This document shows, one piece after another, positions 1 through 4,541 of a DNA stretch of 5,949 nucleotides. Both the position numbers and the translations under genes were made by a program. The stretch's first letter is position 1. Every line of letters starts with the position of its first letter. The notes under the pieces were generated by a model. The model had not been told where the DNA came from and did not search any database. It saw nothing but the letters and a program-made list of their open reading frames with translations. The DNA lies in contig SKFV01000067.1 of assembly GCA_007117785.1 (NCBI GenBank), positions 1-5,949 of the forward strand. The letters are read 5' to 3'. Source of the DNA: Pseudomonas sp. Its GTDB lineage: Bacteria; Pseudomonadota; Gammaproteobacteria; Pseudomonadales; Pseudomonadaceae.

Positions 1-1093
1 CAAAGGGGATCTGTTCCAACTGCAGTTTGCCAGCCTCGAACTTGGACAGGTCGAGTATGTCATTCAGCAGCGCCATCAAGACTTTTCCCGAATCATAGGC
101 AACAGTCAGTTTCTGTCGTTGCTCATCGTCCATTTCGCTGTCCAGCGCCAGCCCCAACATGCCCAGCAACCCATTGATGGGCGTGCGTATCTCGTGGCTC
201 ATGTTGGCCAGGAAGGCCGAGCGGGCTTCAGCCATGGCGAGGGCTTCTTCGCGAGATTCTTTCAGTTCTTCGTTGGACATGCGCAGCTGGATATTGGCCT
301 TTTGCAATTCATTGGTGCGCGCCTTGACGATGATTTCCAGCTCTTCCAGGTATTGCTTGAGGCGTTCCTCGGCCCGCAGTTTTTGTCGCAGGTTAACGTC
401 AATGCTTTGCAGCTGACGGTTGATCACCTCTACCAGCGCGCCAATCTCATCGCGCTGGTGGCCGGGCGGGCAGGGCAGGCGCTCGTGATCGGTATGCTGG
501 CGGATGTCCAGCAGGTTATTGATCAGGTGCACCAGCGGTTTGGTCAGCATGGTGTAGAACAGCACCATCAGGATCAAAGACAGTGCCAGGCTGAGAATAA
601 ACGCAGAGACCATGGTCAGCAGAGCGCGACGCAGGAAGTTGGCGCCATGATGAAAGGTATCCAGCTCAATCACCAGATGACCAAGCAGCTCATCCGGGAC
701 GAAGTCAACGTGCAAGGCCTGGGCATAGCTGCGGCGGCGCTCGAACAGGGTGTCACTGATAAAGCGATAGGGGCTGGACAGCATGGGACGACTGACGCTG
801 GCCAGTGGCGCACCGTTATTATCGATGATTTCTGCTTTGACAATGGGCGGCGCCTGCAGCAGACCGTTGACCAGTTCGCGTGCCAGTTCGGCATCGATGT
901 TATAGGCGATGCGTGAGGCCGGACCAAGGCTGACATTGATTTGAGCGGCAATCTCCTGATCTATGGCAGCATTTTCGGCATAATAATCCACAGTAACCTG
1001 GACCAGGCCGAGCATGATGCCGAGAAAGAAGGCTGCCATGACGCCGAGACGGGTCTGCTTGAACGATAGGCGGTCGGACAGGTTGATTTTCAT
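1..1093 (-). CDS. sagS: SagS-like hybrid sensor histidine kinase, N-terminal part (partial)
   Basis: This is the first 364 residues of a transmembrane sensor kinase; the rest lies beyond the left edge. Visible order: a short cytoplasmic start, TM1 at about 17-36, a periplasmic sensor region of about 120 residues (37-155), TM2 at about 157-180, a HAMP-like linker (about 181-235, with DEIGAL at 215-220), a charged coiled coil (about 237-290), then the HisKA dimerisation helix pair. The H-box reads SHEIRTP with the phospho-acceptor His at residue 300. Known for the family: SagS of P. aeruginosa has a periplasmic HmsP-type sensor, a kinase core and a receiver, and acts in attachment, biofilm formation and tolerance through HptB and BfiS. 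The SagS assignment rests on this architecture plus remembered neighbourhood; another BarA/GacS-like hybrid kinase is possible, and no receiver is visible here. ATG at 1093 is the only reasonable start, since an in-frame stop lies about 40 bases upstream, but no clear Shine-Dalgarno sequence precedes it. Confidence 0.75.
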   Translation of the reverse strand, partial: MKINLSDRLSFKQTRLGVMAAFFLGIMLGLVQVTVDYYAENAAIDQEIAAQINVSLGPASRIAYNIDAELARELVNGLLQAPPIVKAEIIDNNGAPLASVSRPMLSSPYRFISDTLFERRRSYAQALHVDFVPDELLGHLVIELDTFHHGANFLRRALLTMVSAFILSLALSLILMVLFYTMLTKPLVHLINNLLDIRQHTDHERLPCPPGHQRDEIGALVEVINRQLQSIDVNLRQKLRAEERLKQYLEELEIIVKARTNELQKANIQLRMSNEELKESREEALAMAEARSAFLANMSHEIRTPINGLLGMLGLALDSEMDDEQRQKLTVAYDSGKVLMALLNDILDLSKFEAGKLQLEQIPF

Positions 1094-1186
1094 CAGGGCA
1101 GTGGAGTCTCGGGCTGGGCGCAGTCCTCGTCAGCTTAGCCCACCGTCGCCTGACGGCCAAGCGGGATGCACAACGTACTGCCTGAC

Positions 1187-1192
1187 AAGGAG
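1187..1192 (+). promoter_or_regulatory. Ribosome binding site of the DUF815 ATPase
   Basis: AAGGAG lies 6 bases before the ATG at 1199. It fixes the start there and not at the in-frame ATG at 1166, which would add 11 residues and place this site inside the coding region. Confidence 0.85.
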
Positions 1193-1198
1193 CAAACG

Positions 1199-2095
1199 AT
1201 GAGTGTTACTCAGGCCGAATTCATGCAGCAGGTGCTTGACCATCTGGCGCGCGCTGAACAGCGGTGGCCACAAGCCCATCCCTCGGTTGACTGGCAGCAG
1301 GTTATGGCTGCGCGCTGGATGCCTGGGGAACTCAGTGCCAGCGGCTGGTTGCGTCCGTTGCAGGTGCGCCTGGATCTGAAGTTGGATGACCTGCACGGGG
1401 TTGAGCGACAAAAGCAGTTGCTGGATAGCAACACCGCTCAGTTTATGGCGGGCTATCCGGCCAATAACGCTTTGCTTTGGGGTGCTCGCGGTACTGGCAA
1501 GTCTTCGCTGGTGCGCGCGCTGCTGGCGCGTTATGCCTCGAGGGGCATGCGCCTGATCGAAATCGACAAAGCCGATTTACTGCATCTGCCTGAGCTGTTG
1601 CAACAGATCGCTGGGCAGTCTTGGCGCTTTGTACTGTTCTGTGATGATTTGGCTTTTGAGGCTGATGATGCCGCGTACAAGTCGCTGAAAACTGTACTCG
1701 ACGGCACAGCCGAAGCCAGTCCGGATAACCTGCTGTTGTATGCCACTTCGAACAGGCGCCATTTGCTGCCGGAAAAACGCTCGGACAATCTGGCGGCAGA
1801 ACAAATTGACGGCGAGATTCATCCGGGTGAAGCCATTGAAGAAAAGATTGCGCTCAGTGACCGCTTTGGTTTGTGGGTATCATTTTACCCGTTCAGCCAA
1901 GAGCAGTATCTGGCAGTGGTGCAGCACTGGTTGGCGCAATTGGCGGCGCAGTACCAACTTACGTGGGAATGGTCGCCAGCCCTGCAGCAGGAGGCCATTC
2001 GCTGGGCAACCACCCGTGGCAATCGCAATGGTCGCTGTGCCTGGCAGTTTGCCCGCGCCTGGGTGGGGCGGGCCTTATTGCCCATTTCTAGTTAA
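1199..2095 (+). CDS. DUF815-type AAA+ P-loop ATPase
   Basis: A 298-residue predicted cytoplasmic ATPase. A non-catalytic N-terminal region (about 1-85) is followed by a AAA+ core: Walker A GARGTGKSS at 95-103, Walker B RFVLFCDDL at 143-151 (Asp149/Asp150), a sensor-1-like YATSNRR at 181-187, and DRFG at 221-224, a plausible arginine-finger region. The combination of VLFCDDL, YATSNRRHL and LSDRFGLW is typical of the DUF815 family as I remember it; these proteins are predicted ATPases without an agreed cellular role. The length is usual for the family. It is divergent from the sagS-like kinase (105-base gap) and convergent with the GST gene, whose stop codon interlocks with this one. I see no convincing promoter in the gap. 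The ATP-binding assignment is firm; substrate and partners are unknown. Confidence 0.88.
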   Translation: MSVTQAEFMQQVLDHLARAEQRWPQAHPSVDWQQVMAARWMPGELSASGWLRPLQVRLDLKLDDLHGVERQKQLLDSNTAQFMAGYPANNALLWGARGTGKSSLVRALLARYASRGMRLIEIDKADLLHLPELLQQIAGQSWRFVLFCDDLAFEADDAAYKSLKTVLDGTAEASPDNLLLYATSNRRHLLPEKRSDNLAAEQIDGEIHPGEAIEEKIALSDRFGLWVSFYPFSQEQYLAVVQHWLAQLAAQYQLTWEWSPALQQEAIRWATTRGNRNGRCAWQFARAWVGRALLPISS

Positions 2096-2769
2096 TGGAT
2101 CTGGCGTTTGGCCGCCAGTTCGCGCAACTTGCCAACCAGTTGATGCTCGCCCGGCAGCAAGGCACTGACGCTGTGCCGGCTGCTCAGTTTACTCAGCAGG
2201 CTAGAGAGGTTTGGCCACTGCAGCTCATCAATCAGCTGGCCGCCATGGGCCATATTGATCAGTTGGCTGCCAACGGCTATATCCGCCAGACTGAATTGTT
2301 CCCCCAGGAACCAGTGCCTGCCTTCCAGGTGCTGCTCCAGGTAAGCGAGCAAGGGGGGCAGGCCATGCTCCATGGCATCGCTGACGGCTGCCTCGTCGCA
2401 AGGCTTGCCATGCAGCGGGTTCAGCAGGCGGTTACGAAAAACGGTAAAGGTTGCCAGTGGCGCCAGCTCATAGTCGGCGAACTTTTCCAGCCAACGCACC
2501 TGTGCTGCTTCGGCCGGAGTGCTGCCGTAGAGGTTGCCACCAGGGAGGTTTTCATGCAGGTATTGGGCAATTATTGCGGAATCAGCGAAGATGCCATCTG
2601 CTGTTTTCAGCGCGGGTACGCGGCGAAGCGGATTGATATCGGCATACCAGTCAGGCTGGTTGAACGGGTCAATCGAGACCAGTTCGTATTCCAGTCCTTG
2701 CTCCATCAGTTGAATGCGGCTCTTGCGCACAAAAGGCGACAGAATGGCGCCGTAAAGCGTGAGGCTCAT
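2092..2769 (-). CDS. Glutathione S-transferase family protein
   Basis: A 225-residue protein of normal GST length. The N-terminal thioredoxin-like domain (about 1-80) has SPFVRKSR at 11-18, where Ser11 may be the residue that activates glutathione, then NPLRRVPAL at 46-54 with the conserved cis-proline Pro52, and DSAII at 63-67, the gamma-glutamyl-binding Ser/Asp motif. The C-terminal helical domain (about 85-215) carries SLADIAVG at 160-167, the N-capping box with Ser160 and Asp163. GSTs conjugate glutathione to electrophiles or reduce peroxides and disulfides; the substrate here cannot be told. A longer reading frame begins at 2868, but it would overlap the upstream gene, and the ATG at 2769 has AAGGA 7 bases upstream and begins directly with the beta strand SLTLYGA. 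It follows the membrane protein gene by 49 bases with no obvious promoter or terminator between, so the two are probably co-transcribed. The GST class is uncertain. Confidence 0.9.
   Translation of the reverse strand: MSLTLYGAILSPFVRKSRIQLMEQGLEYELVSIDPFNQPDWYADINPLRRVPALKTADGIFADSAIIAQYLHENLPGGNLYGSTPAEAAQVRWLEKFADYELAPLATFTVFRNRLLNPLHGKPCDEAAVSDAMEHGLPPLLAYLEQHLEGRHWFLGEQFSLADIAVGSQLINMAHGGQLIDELQWPNLSSLLSKLSSRHSVSALLPGEHQLVGKLRELAAKRQIH
2101..2118 (+). other. Small stem-loop just past the ATPase stop codon
   Basis: CTGGCG (2101-2106) pairs with CGCCAG (2113-2118) around a 6-base loop, beginning 6 bases after the ATPase stop and inside the last codons of the convergent GST gene. No T-tract follows, so it could protect the mRNA 3' end but is not a canonical intrinsic terminator. 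It may be a coincidence of coding sequence. Confidence 0.25.
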
Positions 2770-2776
2770 GGCAGGG

Positions 2777-2781
2777 TCCTT
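2777..2781 (-). promoter_or_regulatory. Ribosome binding site of the GST gene
   Basis: The minus strand reads AAGGA with a 7-base spacer to the ATG at 2769. It decides between this start and the in-frame ATG at 2868. Confidence 0.8.
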
Positions 2782-2818
2782 GATAAGGGAGTATTGAGGT
2801 GTCGAGCGCGGTAGCTCT

Positions 2819-3586
2819 TCAGTCGTCGTATACGGCTTTTTTCTTCCAGGCTTCGTCTTCTGCTTCAAGTACGCTGATGCCGGCGCTTAGTTCGGTATTT
2901 CCACTATCCTGTGCCCGCTCATGTTCGATGGCCAGGCGCTCGGCATGCTGGTGCTTTGCCTTGAACTGGGTGATCAAATCGGCAAAGGCGGGATTGTTCT
3001 GTTTTTGCAAATAGGCAATGGCTCGCTCGTACTGCAATTTGGCCATACGCGGCTTGCCCTGCTGAATGGCCTGCTGGGCCATTGACTGGAACATATCCAG
3101 CGCATTGCTGATCAGCGCCTTGCGGATATGTGCGGTCCATTTCTGCCGCTCATTCTTGTCGATGACGCCATCAGTTTGCGCCTGCCCGATCAATTTGTGC
3201 AGATCTTCCAGGCGCAAGCGTATTTCCTTGGCCTGTGCTTCACTGGTGATGTCTGCGTCAATGCGGCTCAGTGGCTGAGGATTGTTCAGTTGCTCGCGGG
3301 TAAGGCTCACTTGCTGGGTGGCTTCGGCATTGCCGCGGTCAAACTGCAGCCACTTTTCCAGCAGATTCAGGCGAATTCTCAGCAACAGGTGTTGCAAATC
3401 GGGTGTAAAGACCTTTGCGGGTATCTGCTGCTCAATATCACCGACCAGTCTGACGCGAGCGCGCATTTCGGCAGTAGCGCGAGCTCGCTGAAGGCGCGCG
3501 CGCTCAAGACCGTGACTAACGATGCCAATGATAACCAGCAGCAGCAGGCCACCGGCAACCAGGCCACCTATCAATAGTGGAGACAC
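2819..3586 (-). CDS. Single-pass membrane protein of unknown function
   Basis: 255 residues with a GTG start, preceded by GAGAAG and a 6-base spacer. Residues 5-24 form one hydrophobic, glycine/leucine-rich membrane helix followed by an Arg-rich stretch (29-46), which by the positive-inside rule puts the rest in the cytoplasm: a signal-anchor type protein. The remainder is soluble, charged and almost wholly helical. A segment at about 173-194 (AIQQGKPRMAKLQYERAIAYL) looks like a single TPR-type helix pair, and 205-228 is strongly amphipathic. No catalytic motif is visible. From memory it corresponds by position to the hypothetical PA2820 next to the GST gene in P. aeruginosa. It sits first in a likely two-gene operon with the GST, which suggests but does not show a shared role. 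I do not recognise a named family; an anchored scaffold or adaptor is only a guess. Confidence 0.85.
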   Translation of the reverse strand: MSPLLIGGLVAGGLLLLVIIGIVSHGLERARLQRARATAEMRARVRLVGDIEQQIPAKVFTPDLQHLLLRIRLNLLEKWLQFDRGNAEATQQVSLTREQLNNPQPLSRIDADITSEAQAKEIRLRLEDLHKLIGQAQTDGVIDKNERQKWTAHIRKALISNALDMFQSMAQQAIQQGKPRMAKLQYERAIAYLQKQNNPAFADLITQFKAKHQHAERLAIEHERAQDSGNTELSAGISVLEAEDEAWKKKAVYDD

Positions 3587-3592
3587 TTTTTT

Positions 3593-3598
3593 CTTCTC
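3593..3598 (-). promoter_or_regulatory. Ribosome binding site before the GTG start
   Basis: The minus strand reads GAGAAG, then six A residues, then GTG (3586-3584). This supports the non-ATG start that begins just ahead of the membrane helix. Confidence 0.6.
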
Positions 3599-3622
3599 GC
3601 TTTGCGTCAGAGTACTTTCACC

Positions 3623-3651
3623 CTTATGCCATAGGGCTGAGAGACATTCAA
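3623..3651 (-). promoter_or_regulatory. Candidate sigma70 promoter of the membrane protein-GST operon
   Basis: On the minus strand, TTGAAT (3651-3646) and CATAAG (3628-3623) are separated by 17 bases, each matching 4 of 6 consensus positions. The predicted start near 3616 leaves about 30 bases of leader before the GTG at 3586. It is the best-placed candidate in this gap, but moderate in strength. Confidence 0.35.
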
Positions 3652-3716
3652 GTTGCCAGCCGTCAGGTCGTCGCCAGATGACCGTCTGCAGGGGTTGGAG
3701 ATTTGTCTGATAATGG

Positions 3717-3732
3717 AAAAAACCTGAAAAAA
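3717..3732 (+). promoter_or_regulatory. UP-element-like phased A-tracts of the tRNA promoter
   Basis: Two A6 runs, 3717-3722 and 3727-3732, lie exactly 10 bases apart, in helical phase, about 50 to 66 bases before the predicted transcription start. Stable-RNA promoters often carry A-rich sequence here that binds the RNA polymerase alpha C-terminal domains or bends the DNA. The role is inferred from position and composition. Confidence 0.5.
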
Positions 3733-3746
3733 GATCGGCTTGGGTA

Positions 3747-3775
3747 TTGACGGGTCACCCGGTGCTGCATAAAAT
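3747..3775 (+). promoter_or_regulatory. Strong sigma70 promoter of the tRNA-Glu/tRNA-Gly unit
   Basis: TTGACG (3747-3752) and TAAAAT (3770-3775) are separated by the ideal 17 bases; each box matches 5 of 6 consensus positions. The GC-rich GCGCGCC at 3776-3782 follows as a discriminator, a feature of promoters under negative stringent (ppGpp) control. Transcription should begin about 3782-3783, giving a leader of about 70 bases before the first tRNA. Confidence 0.85.
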
Positions 3776-3783
3776 GCGCGCCA

Positions 3784-3834
3784 CTTGCAGTGAACAAGCA
3801 GCAGCGTTCAGCAAGATGCCAACTGCGGTTGGCA
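3784..3834 (+). other. Structured 5' leader of the tRNA precursor (two stem-loops)
   Basis: Hairpin 1: CTTGC (3784-3788) and TGAAC (3791-3795), separated by an unpaired AG, pair with GCAAG (3811-3815) and GTTCA (3806-3810) around a 10-base loop. Hairpin 2: TGCCAAC (3817-3823) pairs with GTTGGCA (3828-3834) around TGCG. The first stem starts at or next to the predicted transcript 5' end and one base separates the stems, so most of the leader is folded. It should be removed by RNase P cleavage at 3852/3853. A separate function is not shown. Confidence 0.5.
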
Positions 3835-3852
3835 GGTGAAGTCCGGATATGT

Positions 3853-3928
3853 GTCCCCTTCGTCTAGTGGCCTAGGACACCGCCCTTTCACGGCGGTAAC
3901 AGGGGTTCGAGTCCCCTAGGGGACGCCA
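3853..3928 (+). tRNA. tRNA-Glu (anticodon UUC)
   Basis: A complete 76-base tRNA with encoded CCA. The acceptor stem pairs GTCCCCT (3853-3859) with AGGGGAC (3918-3924), then discriminator G3925 and CCA 3926-3928. The anticodon stem CCGCC/GGCGG (3880-3884 with 3892-3896) encloses loop CTTTCAC, with anticodon TTC at 3887-3889. The T-arm GGGG-TTCGAGT-CCCC is canonical. It is the first tRNA of a two-tRNA unit and carries glutamate for translation, and in many Pseudomonas also serves Glu-tRNA-dependent haem synthesis (known for the group, not visible here). Confidence 0.97.
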
Positions 3929-3938
3929 CTTCGGCGTC
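3922..3938 (+). other. Trailer hairpin overlapping the tRNA-Glu 3' end
   Basis: GACGCC (3922-3927) pairs perfectly with GGCGTC (3933-3938) around a 5-base loop. The 5' arm is the last three acceptor-stem bases, the discriminator and the first two bases of the encoded CCA, so this stem is mutually exclusive with the complete acceptor stem. It could mark or delay 3' processing. Confidence 0.4.
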
Positions 3939-3944
3939 AGTTGT

Positions 3945-4020
<76 letters not shown>

Positions 4021-4030
4021 GATTCAGATT

Positions 4031-4055
4031 AAAGCCACCTTCGGGTGGCTTTTTT
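4031..4055 (+). terminator. Intrinsic terminator of the tRNA unit, possibly bidirectional
   Basis: AAAGCCACC (4031-4039) pairs with GGTGGCTTT (4044-4052) around a TTCG tetraloop, with a six-T run at 4050-4055. It starts 10 bases after tRNA-Gly. On the minus strand the same hairpin begins 9 bases after the stop of the PA2817-family gene (4065) and is followed by TTTAATCT, so it probably ends that transcript as well, less efficiently. Confidence 0.93.
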
Positions 4056-4064
4056 CGTTGCAGC

Positions 4065-4460
4065 TCAGAATGCCCCTTGCCGTGCAGTTACCCAGTCAAA
4101 GTCCTCACCCTTATCCAGCGCTTCAGCTTGCAGTTCATCGAGATGCTGATAATGGGCAATCTCTTCATCAGGCATGAAGTGCAGGCAATCACCGCCGAAA
4201 TACCAGAGCAGATCACGTGGAATCAGGTGAGCGATTTGCGGATAGCGGCTGATGATCTGGCAGATGATGTCCTGACCCTGGTAAAGGCTGTCCTGCTTGC
4301 CTTGTTCCAGATCTGCGATCAGCTCTTCGAAGCGCTCAAGAAACAGCTGGTTGCTTTCTTCCGGCACCTGCTCCATCAGCAGAGATTGCGCGCGCAAGGT
4401 GTCGTACAGGCTGGTCAGCAGGGCGAGGTGGTAGTCGTGATAGCTGAGGGTGGCGGGCAT
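4065..4460 (-). CDS. PA2817 family protein (unknown function)
   Basis: A 131-residue protein that looks cytoplasmic, with no signal peptide or membrane helix. It is acidic and mostly helical: helices at about 8-30 and 33-54, then a conserved-looking core PRDLLWYFGGDCLHFMPDEEI at 81-101 and a charged C-terminal helix to about 118. The core resembles what databases call the 'PA2817 family', named for the P. aeruginosa gene beside the FadE-type dehydrogenase; this is from memory. No catalytic motif is evident. The ATG at 4460 is preceded by GGAG with a 10-base spacer, slightly long. It lies 81 bases after the dehydrogenase gene on the same strand, separated by a strong hairpin and its own possible promoter, so it may be expressed by read-through, alone, or both. 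Confidence 0.85.
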   Translation of the reverse strand: MPATLSYHDYHLALLTSLYDTLRAQSLLMEQVPEESNQLFLERFEELIADLEQGKQDSLYQGQDIICQIISRYPQIAHLIPRDLLWYFGGDCLHFMPDEEIAHYQHLDELQAEALDKGEDFDWVTARQGAF

Positions 4461-4495
4461 GGGGTCGCAGCTCCGGTTGTTTGCCGTAAGCGCGC

Positions 4496-4504
4496 ATTCT
4501 AACA
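4496..4504 (-). promoter_or_regulatory. Candidate extended -10 promoter of the PA2817-family gene
   Basis: The minus strand reads TGTTAGAAT, an extended -10 element (TG, one base, then TAGAAT, 5 of 6 matches), followed by a GC-rich stretch. The predicted start near 4489 leaves about 29 bases before the ATG at 4460. The corresponding -35 region falls inside the upstream hairpin and matches poorly, which is common for extended -10 promoters. Confidence 0.4.
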
Positions 4505-4505
4505 G

Positions 4506-4533
4506 ACCGTGGATCGCCAGGGCGATCCACGGT
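4506..4533 (-). terminator. Perfect 13-bp inverted repeat after fadE (terminator or mRNA-end stem)
   Basis: ACCGTGGATCGCC (4506-4518) is repeated inverted as GGCGATCCACGGT (4521-4533) with only two bases between, 8 bases past the dehydrogenase stop. On the minus strand it is followed by CTGTTAGAAT, a poor T-tract, so termination is likely partial or factor-assisted. Confidence 0.65.
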
Positions 4534-4541
4534 AGGCAGGG

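Noticed and set aside
119..916. Long open frame of 265 codons on the plus strand
   Set aside because: It lies entirely antisense to the sagS-like kinase, which shows clear membrane, HAMP and HisKA features. The plus-strand product is rich in Gln and His without any recognisable motif, as expected from the complement of a biased coding sequence.
2076..2088. GGGC/GCCC hairpin near the end of the ATPase gene as terminator of the GST transcript
   Set aside because: Only about four base pairs and no following T-run on the minus strand.
2095..2814. Open frame of 239 codons on the plus strand
   Set aside because: It mirrors the GST gene on the opposite strand, which has conserved GST motifs and a good ribosome binding site; the antisense product has no recognisable domain.
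2770..2868. N-terminal extension of 33 residues for the GST
   Set aside because: It would overlap the upstream gene, is basic and unlike a GST start, and the internal ATG at 2769 has a proper AAGGA site.
4506..4533. REP-type repeat element
   Set aside because: It does not resemble pseudomonad REP sequences I know and no second copy occurs in the window; a post-gene hairpin is simpler.
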